Source: Actinomadura macra NBRC 14102
GTDB lineage: Bacteria; Actinomycetota; Actinomycetes; Streptosporangiales; Streptosporangiaceae
Length of the DNA: 64,000 bases
Reading direction: 5' to 3'
Assembly: GCF_001552215.1 (NCBI RefSeq)
Contig: NZ_BCQT01000006.1
Coordinates: 372,001 to 436,000, forward strand
Numbering within the stretch: the stretch's first letter is position 1; the number at the start of each line of letters is the position of its first letter. Under the pieces are notes generated by a model. That model ran no database searches, was not told the DNA's origin, and was given only the letters and a program-made list of their open reading frames with translations. Positions 27,735 through 35,762 of the stretch are shown one piece after another. A program made the position numbers and the translations under genes.

Positions 27735-28565
27735 TCAGTTGAAGATGCGCAGGTCGGAGATGGTGCCGCTGGCCACCAGCGCGACGTACAGGTCGGCCGC
27801 CACCAGCGATCCCAGCGTGATCAGGGCGTACGTGCCGTGCCGCTGGTTGATCTTGGACACCCATCCCCACATCCGGTACCGGACGGGGTGCTTGGAGAAG
27901 TTCTTCAACCGTCCGCCGACGATGTGCCGGCACGAGTGGCATGACAGCGTGTACAGCCAGAGCAGCACCACGTTCGCCACCAGGATGATGGTGCCGAGCC
28001 CGATGCCGAACCCACCGTCCTTGCCGTGGAAGGCGCGGACCGCGTCCCAGGTGTTGACGAGGGAGATGAGGAAGGCCGCCATCCAGAAGTAGCGGTGCAG
28101 GTTCTGGCCGATCAGCGGGAAGCGGCGCTCCCCGGTGTACTTGCTGTGCGGCTCCCGCACCGCGCACGCGCTGGGCGCCGCCCAGAACGACCTGTAGTAC
28201 GCCTTGCGGTAGTAGTAGCAGGTCAGCCGGAACAGCAGCAGGAACGGCAGCGAGATCGCCGCGAACGGGATCCAGCCCCTCGTCCCGGCCGGGAGGAACG
28301 TCCCGAACTCCGCCGCGTCGCCCGTGTGCCCGTCCACCGTGACGTTGTTGCATATCTCGTTCAGGCAGGGCGAGTAGAACGGCGTCAGGTAGTGGTACTC
28401 CGGGACGTAGAAGGCGGATCCCCAGAACGCCCGGACGGTCGCGTACACCACCCACGCCGTGAAGATCACGAATGTGGTGATGGGGTAAAGGCGCCAATTA
28501 TCCTTCCGGAGCGTACGTTCCTTGATCTGGGCGCGCGATTTGGCCGGCGCCTCCACAGTGCTCAT
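27735..28565 (-). CDS. Membrane anchor subunit of Sdh1-type succinate dehydrogenase
   Basis: The 276-aa polytopic protein has about five or six hydrophobic segments (roughly 28-48, 98-118, 150-170, 185-206 and 240-262). A Cys- and His-containing stretch, LSCHSCRHIVGG, follows one helix, and a long external loop after helix 1 contains the CLNEICNN cysteine pair. It corresponds by position and sequence to the mycobacterial Rv0249c-type anchor, which passes electrons to menaquinone and may carry haem or an iron-sulfur cluster. ATG 28565 follows CAGGAGAG, which decides the start over the open frame at 28625. Confidence 0.88.
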   Translation of the reverse strand: MSTVEAPAKSRAQIKERTLRKDNWRLYPITTFVIFTAWVVYATVRAFWGSAFYVPEYHYLTPFYSPCLNEICNNVTVDGHTGDAAEFGTFLPAGTRGWIPFAAISLPFLLLFRLTCYYYRKAYYRSFWAAPSACAVREPHSKYTGERRFPLIGQNLHRYFWMAAFLISLVNTWDAVRAFHGKDGGFGIGLGTIILVANVVLLWLYTLSCHSCRHIVGGRLKNFSKHPVRYRMWGWVSKINQRHGTYALITLGSLVAADLYVALVASGTISDLRIFN

Positions 28566-28720
28566 CGATCGCTCTCCTGAGCTCGGGTCGTCGTGTCCCC
28601 GTACCACGGGTCCGAGCGCACCCATGCGGCCGTCGCGCCTCGGCCAGGGCCTGCCGCATGCGGGCGGTGACGCCTCGTGTGCGCTTCCAGCGAAGCGACC
28701 TTACGCCACCCGCCGGGCGC

Positions 28721-28736
28721 TGTGACATACATAACA
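28721..28736. promoter_or_regulatory. Crp/GlxR-like box 1 upstream of Sdh1 operon
   Basis: TGTGA-CATACA-TAACA matches the actinobacterial Crp/GlxR consensus TGTGA-N6-TCACA at 9 of 10 positions. It lies 156 bp upstream of the membrane-subunit start. Succinate dehydrogenase genes are known Crp/GlxR targets in corynebacteria and mycobacteria. Confidence 0.5.
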
Positions 28737-28748
28737 AGCAGACCCGCA

Positions 28749-28764
28749 TGTGACCCTGACCACA
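28749..28764. promoter_or_regulatory. Crp/GlxR-like box 2 upstream of Sdh1 operon
   Basis: TGTGA-CCCTGA-CCACA again matches TGTGA-N6-TCACA at 9 of 10 positions. It is 28 bp, nearly three helical turns, from box 1 and in the same array, which argues against chance. Confidence 0.45.
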
Positions 28765-28803
28765 GACTTTAGACCCGAAACCATCCCCCGCACCGACCGG
28801 CTT

Positions 28804-28822
28804 CCATAACCAGTTGTTATGG
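28804..28822. promoter_or_regulatory. Perfect inverted repeat CCATAAC-N5-GTTATGG
   Basis: Seven-base arms (28804-28810, 28816-28822) around CAGTT form a 19-bp operator-like palindrome upstream of the Crp-like boxes. The binding protein is unknown. It does not match a Rex or Crp consensus. Confidence 0.45.
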
Positions 28823-28931
28823 CGGAACGGAATCGAGACGAGTGTTCCACGGCATGACCCTCGCCGTCTCTCCGCCCGCTCCTCACCAGTCACGCACAGT
28901 GATTTCCCGCGGCACCGCCGCAACGAACGCG

Positions 28932-28968
28932 AGCCACCCGGCCTCGCGATCGGAGCGAGGCCGGGTGG
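28932..28968 (-). terminator. Terminator of the CHAP protein gene
   Basis: GCCACCCGGCCTCGC (28932-28946) pairs perfectly with GCGAGGCCGGGTGGC (28954-28968) around a 7-base loop, 14 bp beyond the gene's stop on the minus strand. Confidence 0.88.
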
Positions 28969-28982
28969 CGGTGGACGTCGGT

Positions 28983-30740
28983 TCAGTAGGCGTCGGGGTA
29001 GCCGACGTCGAGGTGGGCCGAGACCAGAGAGGTCCAGGTACTGCCGTCGGAGGTGTCGCAGCGAACCTGATCGCCAGGTACGCCGACGCGGCGGCAGAAC
29101 GACACGGTGCCGTTGGTGTTGGTGAGCCAGGCGCGATCGGAGTCGTAGCCCCAGTCACCCGCGGGCGCGTTCGTGGTGGTCCAGCCACCGCCGGTCAGGA
29201 CGTGGCACACCAACGTCTGCGAGGACGGGACACCGGATCGGGCGCACATCGCCGGCCCATCGTCGGTCGCCAGGTAGGCCCGGTTGTCGGGATAGCCGAC
29301 GTCGAGGTGGGCGGACGTCAGCGACGTCCAGCCCGAACCGTCGAACGTGTCACAGCGAACCTGATCGCCGGGCATGCCGACGCGGCGGCAAAAGGCCACC
29401 GTGCCGTTGGTGTTGGCCACCCAAGCCCGGTCGAGGGCATAGCCCCAGTCGCCGCCGGGCGCGTTCGTGGTGGTCCAGCCACCACCGGTCAGGACGTGGC
29501 ACACCAACGTCTGCGACGACTCGACGCCCGCACGCGCACACAACGCCGGACCATTACCCGTAGGCAAGAAGACGCGATTATCCGGATAACCCACATCCAG
29601 ATGCGACGACGTCACCGAAGCCCAACCCGACCCATTGAACGTGTCACAACGAACCTGGTCACCCGGACTCCCCACACGACGACAGTAAGACACACTGCCA
29701 TCAGCATTCGCGACCCACGAACGATCAGACTCATAACCCCAATCACCCGCCGGCGCGTTCGACGTGACCCACCCACCACCGGTCAGCACATGACACACCA
29801 ACGTCTGCGACGACTGGACACCCGCACGCGCACACAACGCCGGACCCTGAGCGGTGCGCAGGTAAGCCCGGTCCCCGGACTCCGTGGTCGTCCGCACCTG
29901 GAGACTCGTCGGAGGGGCGACTCCGTGCTGGTTCCGTGTGATGACGGCATAGGTGTAGGTCTGGTTGGGCGAAGCCTGAGAGTCCAGGTAGCTCGTCCCC
30001 GTGACGTTGGCCAGGAGCACGCCGTTGCGCGTCACCTGATAGTCGGTCGCGTTCGCTCCGGCGCCCCAGCGAAGGCTCACGCGCGAGCCGTGCTGCAGCG
30101 CGGAGATGGCACCGGCCGAACCGGGGAGGGTGACTTCGATCGGTGTCGGTACGTCCCGAACATGGATGAACTCCGCCGAAGCGAACCTGCCGCTGGATCG
30201 CTCGATGCGCCGCCGCGATGAGTACCCGTAGGTGTCGGTGATGTAGGAGTCCTCCCCTATCTCGATGTACGCGGGGGTGACCACCTCGACGTACGCCACG
30301 TGGCCGTAGCCACCGTCCCACTGCGCGATGGCCCCCACCACAGGGTTGGTGTCGACGGTGATGCCGACGGCACGAGCCTTCTCGTCCCATTCGTGGGCGT
30401 TGCCGATCGCCCCCGACCATGGCTTGGACGCGCCGTTCGCCGACAGCCGGTATGCGGCGTAGCTGACGCAGTTATGGCCGGGTCCCCACGAACCCCATAC
30501 GCTCTGCCCGCTGTAACCCGTGCCCGCCAGGCAGTTGTAGCCGCCCGACTGGCACAGGACCGTCTCTCCACTCGCGGCCAGCGCGCGACCAGGGACGGCC
30601 ATACCCACGGCCGTTATGAAAAGGACGACGAGCAGGGCTCTCGCTAACAGTGAGCTCCCAGACGGTCCGCGCGATCCGGCGAGAGAAGCCGGGAGGCCGA
30701 GCGTGAAGATCGAATTCGAATGCTTTCCGGATACGCGCAT
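28983..30740 (-). CDS. Secreted CHAP-domain amidase with FnIII and six-fold Cys-paired repeat domain
   Basis: The 585-aa protein has a long signal peptide (hydrophobic core near residues 30-52). A CHAP cysteine peptidase/amidase domain follows (about 60-185) with the catalytic Cys in GHNCVSYAAYRLS and His in GYGHVAYVEVV. Next is a fibronectin type III domain (about 200-285) and a C-terminal array (about 290-583). The array holds three 98-residue repeats, each made of two homologous 49-residue halves. Every half has a Cys pair 12-13 residues apart, a G-x-GW (or S-x-TW) core and a D-x-GY end. Six such halves suggest a six-bladed beta-propeller or lectin-like binding module. CHAP enzymes cut peptidoglycan, so the array may target the cell wall. 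ATG 30740 is preceded by GGGAGAG. The gene ends in a strong terminator. Confidence 0.85.
   Translation of the reverse strand: MRVSGKHSNSIFTLGLPASLAGSRGPSGSSLLARALLVVLFITAVGMAVPGRALAASGETVLCQSGGYNCLAGTGYSGQSVWGSWGPGHNCVSYAAYRLSANGASKPWSGAIGNAHEWDEKARAVGITVDTNPVVGAIAQWDGGYGHVAYVEVVTPAYIEIGEDSYITDTYGYSSRRRIERSSGRFASAEFIHVRDVPTPIEVTLPGSAGAISALQHGSRVSLRWGAGANATDYQVTRNGVLLANVTGTSYLDSQASPNQTYTYAVITRNQHGVAPPTSLQVRTTTESGDRAYLRTAQGPALCARAGVQSSQTLVCHVLTGGGWVTSNAPAGDWGYESDRSWVANADGSVSYCRRVGSPGDQVRCDTFNGSGWASVTSSHLDVGYPDNRVFLPTGNGPALCARAGVESSQTLVCHVLTGGGWTTTNAPGGDWGYALDRAWVANTNGTVAFCRRVGMPGDQVRCDTFDGSGWTSLTSAHLDVGYPDNRAYLATDDGPAMCARSGVPSSQTLVCHVLTGGGWTTTNAPAGDWGYDSDRAWLTNTNGTVSFCRRVGVPGDQVRCDTSDGSTWTSLVSAHLDVGYPDAY
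28992..29873 (-). repeat. Three tandem 294-bp coding repeats (six 147-bp half-units)
   Basis: Units lie at 29580-29873, 29286-29579 and 28992-29285. At the protein level they are 75-90 percent alike by eye. Units 2 and 3 share long stretches of near-identical DNA. Unit 1, particularly about 29560-29760, differs mostly at synonymous third positions and uses T- and A-ending codons rare elsewhere in the window. Confidence 0.9.
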
Positions 30741-31190
30741 CAAGCTCTCCCTCGCCGCGGTTTCCGCCTGACCGAGGCCAGTGTAAGAACAGATATCCGA
30801 TAATTGGCAAGAAAACATTGATTTCGAGAAAGTCCAGGCTTGCGGCTGGCCGAGAGTGGCCCATTCAGCGACCCTCCGGACGGCTTCGCAGGTCGCCGCC
30901 GGAAGGTGATCTCCCTCAGAATCCTTCAGCCCGCAGAACGGAAGCCGGCCTCTATTCGGCCCAGTGCCTCAGCGGCGCAGAGCGCGGTAGGCGCCCGGTG
31001 CCGCTCCCCGTCCGGGCCTCGCGCGGAGGGTGATGGTGGCGGGCACGACCCGGTGACAATCAAGACGACGAATTCGGGGGCACGTGTCAACACAACGGGC
31101 TCACCGCGCATCCAACGATAGGGAGATCCCCCGGCAGAAGACGCTGACAGACGACGTGCCCTCGACAGGGCCAGCCCGAGACAGGACCGG
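30741..31190. other. Divergent promoter region between CHAP and LCP genes
   Basis: This 450-bp non-coding stretch includes an AT-rich island (about 30778-30835), unusual for this genome, directly before the CHAP gene, where the candidate promoter at 30780-30810 lies. The rest is GC-rich with no recognised RNA element and no convincing small gene. Confidence 0.5.
30780..30810 (-). promoter_or_regulatory. Candidate promoter of the CHAP gene
   Basis: On the minus strand TTGCCA (30810-30805) and TACACT (30785-30780) resemble -35 and -10 hexamers with a 19-base spacer, about 40 bp before the chosen ATG. It falls in the AT-rich island, which adds support; the spacer is slightly long. Confidence 0.35.
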
Positions 31191-32687
31191 ATGAGCGACA
31201 AAGACCCCGGCCGCGACGACCTCGCGGGGGACACCGCCGCCGACGAGCCGACGGTCACCTCCGGCGACGAGCAGCCCGTCACCTCCGCCGCCCCGGAGGA
31301 GACGGTCATCGCCGCCGAGGAGGAGACGACCACCCGGCGCCCCCGGCGCCGCAAGATCCTGCGCCGCACCGCGGTCGGCATGACCGCCGTGGTGCTGCTC
31401 GCGGGCGCCGGAGCGGTCGGGCTCTACTACGACCTGGTCGGCGGCATCGACCAGAAACACGTCGGCGGGCAACTCGGCGCCAACCGCCCCAAGAAGCTCA
31501 ACAAGAGCCTCAACGTCCTGCTCATCGGATCGGACACCCGCGAGGGCGACAACGCCCGGTACGGCGCGGCCGCCGGGATGTCCGGGGCCCGGTCCGACAC
31601 GGCGATCCTGCTGCACCTGTCCCCGAACCGCGACCAGGCGGTGGGGATCAGCTTTCCCCGCGACTCGATGGTGAAGATCCCCCAGTGCGAGAAGGAGAAG
31701 GGCGGCACCGTCCCCGCGCAGTTCGGGATGCTGAACGCCGCGTTCGCCTACGCCGGTCCGACCTGCACCTGGAAGACGCTGGAGTCGCTGACCGGCATCC
31801 ACATCGACCACTTCGTCCAGATCGACTTCTCCGGTTTCAAACGGATGGTGGACGCCCTGGGAGGCGTGGAGATCTGCCTCGACCGGCCCGTCGACGACCC
31901 TCGCGCGGAACTGCACCTGAAGGCGGGGAAGCAGACGGTCAAGGGTGAGGACGCCCTCGGGTACGTCCGCGCCCGCTACTCCCTCGGCAACGGCTCCGAC
32001 CTCGAACGCATCGAGCGGCAGCAGAGGTTCATGGCGGCGGTCGTCGACAAGGCCACCAGCGGTTCGATGCTCACCGACCCGACCAAGTCCTACAAGTTCC
32101 TGAAGGCCGCGACGAAGTCGATGACGACCGACGACGAACTCGACCTGTCCACCATGCGCAAGCTCGCGGACGGCCTCAAGGGCATGAGCGCCGGCCAGGT
32201 CCGGTTCATCACGGTGCCGGTCGAGGGCTACGCACCCGACCCCAACCGCGTCCAGTGGGACATGGAGCGCGCCAAGCCGCTCTTCGCGGCGATCCAGCAC
32301 GACAACGACCTGCCCGCCGAACCGGCCGCCCAGAAGCAGAAGCCCCTCGCCCCGGCCCAGGTCAAGGTGACGGTGGTGGACGCGGGGGGTGACACGAAGC
32401 TGATCGAACGGACCGTTCGGCAACTCGACCGGCGCGGCTTCGACGTCGCCGGAAAGGTCGAGAAGAAGCCCCCCGCGGCCGAGAGCCGCATCACCTACGC
32501 CCCCTCCGCCGAGGCACAGGCGTCCGCGCTGGCCCGGATCGTCCCGAACGCCCTCCTCGCCGCGGACGCCGGCGCACCGAAGGACGGCGTGCGGCTGACC
32601 ATAGGCAAGAGCGGAATCCGGCTCGTCCCGCCCGCCCTCAAGATCACTGGAGGCGTCAAGGCCGGCGGGCGAAGCCCCTGTGCCTGA
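31191..32687 (+). CDS. LCP family glycopolymer transferase with C-terminal LytR_C domain
   Basis: The 498-aa protein has an acidic cytoplasmic head of about 45 residues, a basic RRPRRRKILRR stretch and one helix (about 62-85). The LCP domain (about 105-280) shows LNVLLIGSDTREG, RSDTAILLHLS, ISFPRDSMVKIP, FAYAGPTCT and LERIERQQRFM. A LytR_C domain (about 385-480: VKVTVVDAGGDTKLIERTV, RRGFDV) follows. It attaches lipid-linked envelope polymers to peptidoglycan outside the membrane. LytR_C domains occur in many actinobacterial Cps2A-like LCP proteins. ATG 31191 follows ACAGGACCGG. It precedes the DUF4282 gene by 108 bp on the same strand but is probably a separate unit. Confidence 0.93.
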   Translation: MSDKDPGRDDLAGDTAADEPTVTSGDEQPVTSAAPEETVIAAEEETTTRRPRRRKILRRTAVGMTAVVLLAGAGAVGLYYDLVGGIDQKHVGGQLGANRPKKLNKSLNVLLIGSDTREGDNARYGAAAGMSGARSDTAILLHLSPNRDQAVGISFPRDSMVKIPQCEKEKGGTVPAQFGMLNAAFAYAGPTCTWKTLESLTGIHIDHFVQIDFSGFKRMVDALGGVEICLDRPVDDPRAELHLKAGKQTVKGEDALGYVRARYSLGNGSDLERIERQQRFMAAVVDKATSGSMLTDPTKSYKFLKAATKSMTTDDELDLSTMRKLADGLKGMSAGQVRFITVPVEGYAPDPNRVQWDMERAKPLFAAIQHDNDLPAEPAAQKQKPLAPAQVKVTVVDAGGDTKLIERTVRQLDRRGFDVAGKVEKKPPAAESRITYAPSAEAQASALARIVPNALLAADAGAPKDGVRLTIGKSGIRLVPPALKITGGVKAGGRSPCA

Positions 32688-32795
32688 CCGACCGCACCCG
32701 AGACGGCGCGCCGCAACGGCATCGCCGGCTGGCCGCGCCGGGCGCGGTCCAGGCTCTAGAGTCTTCCTGTAGGCGGCCCCACCCTGGAGACGGCG

Positions 32796-33272
32796 ATGAC
32801 GCACCCATCGGACCCCGGTCACCCACCGCGCCCTCCCAGGCTCGGCCCCCAGGGAGACCCGTACGTCCCTCAGCAACAGCCGGCCCCCGGCCCCCGGCCC
32901 CCGAGTTTCCATCCGGGACCGGGACCGGGACCTCAAGGTCAGCCCCGGGAGTGGGTCCCGGTAGAGCGAACGGACAAGGGACTCTTCGGCGCTCTACTCG
33001 ATGCCAACTTCAACCACCTGGTGACCCTGAAACTCGCCAAGGTCTCTTATGTCCTCTCGTTGATGCTGATCAGCCTGCAGTGCCTCCTCTTCCTCGGCCT
33101 CGGGGCGTGGATCGCCACCTGGGACGACTTCTGGGCATGGGGGATCTTCCTGCTCATCGCCACACCGCTGGTCTGGCTGTCGGAACTGCTGCTCGTTCGC
33201 CTGTTCATGGAGGCGGTGGTCGTCCGGTTCAAGACGGCCGAGCATCTGCGGGTCATCAAGGACAAGATCTAG
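32796..33272 (+). CDS. DUF4282 membrane protein, first gene of the kinase-AAA-radical SAM cluster
   Basis: The 158-aa protein has a Pro/Gly/Gln-rich cytoplasmic N-terminus (about 1-55) and a DUF4282 region with two helices (about 82-105 and 113-135). DANFNHLVTLKLAKVSYVLSL precedes the first helix and VVRFKTAEHLRVIKDKI closes the domain. DUF4282 has no established function. Its Pro-rich head resembles low-complexity segments of the FHA protein at the other end of the cluster. It lies 12 bp before the kinase gene, so it is co-transcribed and may help place the kinase at the membrane. Confidence 0.8.
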   Translation: MTHPSDPGHPPRPPRLGPQGDPYVPQQQPAPGPRPPSFHPGPGPGPQGQPREWVPVERTDKGLFGALLDANFNHLVTLKLAKVSYVLSLMLISLQCLLFLGLGAWIATWDDFWAWGIFLLIATPLVWLSELLLVRLFMEAVVVRFKTAEHLRVIKDKI

Positions 33273-33284
33273 ACGGGCGGGCAG

Positions 33285-35762
33285 GTGGGCGAATTCGACG
33301 GGACGGGGGACGGCGGAAAGACTCCCCCGCGCGAGACACGACGCGATCCCGGGGTGACACGGCGGGACCCGCCGGTGCCCGGGCCCCGACCGGCGCCTTC
33401 CGGCGGGACGGGGGACACCCGTCGCGACGGGGCGGCGGCGGCCGACCCGCTCATGCGGTTGCCGGCGGCGCTCGCCGAGCGGTACGAGGCGGTCGCGGAA
33501 CTGCCGGTTCAGGGCGCGGAGTCCGATCTGCTCCTGGTGCGGGACGCGGGCGGCACGGACGAGTACGTGGCGAAGATCTTCCGCCGCGGGTACCGCGCCG
33601 ACCGGGAGGTGTGGGAGAAGCTGCCCACGCTCGACTCCCCGCACGTCCTGCGGATCCTAGAGACCGGGCACGCGGACGGCCGGGACTACGAGGTCACCGC
33701 GTACGCGCCGGACGGCAACCTGCGGGCGTTGATGACCGGGCCGATGCCGGCGGCGCGGGTCGCCGAGATCGCGGCGCAGCTCGCGGCGGGTCTGGCGGCG
33801 CTGCACCGGGCGGGCATCGTGCACCGTGACCTCAAGCCCGAGAACGTGCTCGTCCTGACCACGGCGCCGCTGCGTCTGGTGATCGCCGACTTCGGGCTGA
33901 GCAAGGTGCTCGACCAGAGCGTGGTGTTCGCCTCGTCCTCGCGCACGCTGGCCTACGCCGCGCCGGAGTCGCTGTCCGGCCAGGTGTCGCCGGCGCGTGA
34001 CTGGTGGTCGCTGGGCATGATCGTCCGGGAATTGGCGACGGGGCGGGCGCCGTTCCTCGGGCTCAGCGAGACCGTGGTGGTCGATCACCTCGCGACGCGG
34101 CCGGTGTCGGCGGACGATGTCGCCGATCCGCGGTTGCGGCTGCTGTGCCGGGGGCTGCTCGCGCGCGATCCGCGCCGGAGATGGACCGGCGAGCAGGTCA
34201 CGGAGTGGCTGGACGGGGGGTCACCGCCGGTCGTCGAGGAGACCCAGGCGCCTCCCGGAACCGGGCTGCCGTTCAAGGGGCGCCGTTACGCGGACCGCGC
34301 CGAGTTGGCGCGCGCGCTGGTCGAGGAGTGGGAGCACGCGGCGCTCTACTTCTTCGGACGTGGGGAGTCCGGTGAGGCGTGGCGGAGCCTGCGGGAGTGG
34401 CTCGCGGACGTCGAGGACGACGGCCGGATCGAGCTGATCGACGGCCATTTGACCGCCCGGCTTTCACCCGATGTGAAGCTGCTGCATCTGGTGCGGTGGC
34501 TGGACCCGACGCTGCCCCCGCATTATCTGGGCTGGCGCGTGACCGCGGGGGATCTCCCGGGCCTCGCCGCGCTGGCGGCCGATCCCGGACATCCCGACCA
34601 TCGCACCGCGTGCCTGTTGGGCCGGGAACTGTGGACGCACGATCTGTTGCGGATTCTGGCCGGGTTCGAGGACGGGCACGACCTGGCCCGGGTCGGTGAC
34701 CAGTGGCGCGCCCACGTGGCGGCCTGGAACGACCTGGCCCGGTGGCTGCGGGGCCAGGAGGCCGCGCCGCCGGGGTTGGCTATGCGGCTACCCGACGCGG
34801 GTACGGACGGGCCGGGGACGCGGGTCGCAGGGCCGTCCGGTCCTGTCGATGAGCCGCCGGTCGTGCTTCTTACCCTGCTCGCTTTGGCGGCTCGTCCCGC
34901 CGAGACCCACAGGTTGCTCGCAGACGCGGCCGCCAGCGCGCGCGCCGCTGTCTCTGATCCCGTGCCATGGTTCGTCTGGTTGGCGGACGGGGCGGGCGAC
35001 GATCCGCTGCGACTACTCGCCGTGGTCCGGGCCGCGCCTGAGGCCGTTCTGGAGACCGAGTCGCGGGCTCGGGACCGGTATGCCGCCGAGCAGCGTGACG
35101 AGGCGCTGCGCGCGCAGTGGGCGGAACGGGAGAGGCAACGGCTTGCGGGGCGCGGCGCGGCGATGACCCGCGCCGTTCTCTGGACGCTCCCGCTGCTGGC
35201 CGTGTGGCTGCTCGGAAGCGCGGTGGTCGACGCGCTGTTCGGTGGCGGGGGTGGCCAGCGGACCACGTCGGCCGGCTTTCACCTCCAAAAGACACCGTGG
35301 GTGTCGTTCAGCCTTCTCGCCGTTCCCTCCGTCCTCGCATGGGCGGTGCATTGCGGCACCGAAGTGCTGGTGGCACGCGCGCAGGGCAAGGACTATCTGC
35401 CCTTGGGGCCGTGGTCGTGGCTGTCCAAGGTGCTGGGTGCGGGTGGACGGGGCCTGTCCAAGGCGTCCCAGACGATGTCGGGGGCCGCACAGCGCACCGG
35501 ACGGCGGGGCTGCGGCGTGGTCCTCCTCGCCGGGACGGTCCCGCTGCTGATCATTTTGTTGCTTCTCGGGGCCGTGACGTCCGTCGCCGCCCTGCTGTGG
35601 ATCCTCCTGCTCGTCGCGGTTCCCGCCGCGCACGCCGTCGCCGCGGGGCTGCGGCTGCACCGGTGGCGGGAGGGCCGCGCCGCCGAGGGCCCGGGCATCC
35701 GTCCGGGAGACCTGACCGACCGCCCCGCACATCCGACCGACCGCCCCGGAGGGACAGTATGA
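33285..35762 (+). CDS. Large Ser/Thr protein kinase with C-terminal multi-helix membrane domain
   Basis: The 825-aa protein has a disordered N-terminus (1-55), a Hanks kinase domain (about 65-310) and a cytosolic region of unknown fold (about 330-620, opening GRRYADRAELARALVEEWEHA). The C-terminus has several helices (about 630-652, 672-691 and 744-790). Catalytic residues are present: Lys in EYVAKIF (about 95), HRDLKPENV (about 179) and DFGLS (about 201). The glycine-rich loop is replaced by PVQGAESDLLLVRD, a divergence seen in other bacterial kinases. The unusual domain order, with the membrane part at the end and no external sensor, suggests it senses something cytosolic. The stop overlaps the next gene (ATGA). 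GTG 33285 follows GGGCGGGCAG. Confidence 0.9.
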   Translation: MGEFDGTGDGGKTPPRETRRDPGVTRRDPPVPGPRPAPSGGTGDTRRDGAAAADPLMRLPAALAERYEAVAELPVQGAESDLLLVRDAGGTDEYVAKIFRRGYRADREVWEKLPTLDSPHVLRILETGHADGRDYEVTAYAPDGNLRALMTGPMPAARVAEIAAQLAAGLAALHRAGIVHRDLKPENVLVLTTAPLRLVIADFGLSKVLDQSVVFASSSRTLAYAAPESLSGQVSPARDWWSLGMIVRELATGRAPFLGLSETVVVDHLATRPVSADDVADPRLRLLCRGLLARDPRRRWTGEQVTEWLDGGSPPVVEETQAPPGTGLPFKGRRYADRAELARALVEEWEHAALYFFGRGESGEAWRSLREWLADVEDDGRIELIDGHLTARLSPDVKLLHLVRWLDPTLPPHYLGWRVTAGDLPGLAALAADPGHPDHRTACLLGRELWTHDLLRILAGFEDGHDLARVGDQWRAHVAAWNDLARWLRGQEAAPPGLAMRLPDAGTDGPGTRVAGPSGPVDEPPVVLLTLLALAARPAETHRLLADAAASARAAVSDPVPWFVWLADGAGDDPLRLLAVVRAAPEAVLETESRARDRYAAEQRDEALRAQWAERERQRLAGRGAAMTRAVLWTLPLLAVWLLGSAVVDALFGGGGGQRTTSAGFHLQKTPWVSFSLLAVPSVLAWAVHCGTEVLVARAQGKDYLPLGPWSWLSKVLGAGGRGLSKASQTMSGAAQRTGRRGCGVVLLAGTVPLLIILLLLGAVTSVAALLWILLLVAVPAAHAVAAGLRLHRWREGRAAEGPGIRPGDLTDRPAHPTDRPGGTV

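Larger units (their letters stand above)
28566..28982. other. Promoter region of the Sdh1 operon and 3' flank of the CHAP gene
   Basis: This 417-bp non-coding stretch contains the CHAP terminator at 28932-28968, a perfect 7-base inverted repeat at 28804-28822 and two Crp-like boxes at 28721-28736 and 28749-28764. The 28715-28825 part is clearly AT-richer than its surroundings, as expected for a regulated promoter. No small gene is supported. Confidence 0.6.

Noticed and set aside
28842..30221. 459-codon plus-strand frame over the CHAP gene repeats
   Set aside because: It is antisense to the clearly coding repeat domain; its apparent repetitiveness only mirrors the 294-bp repeats.
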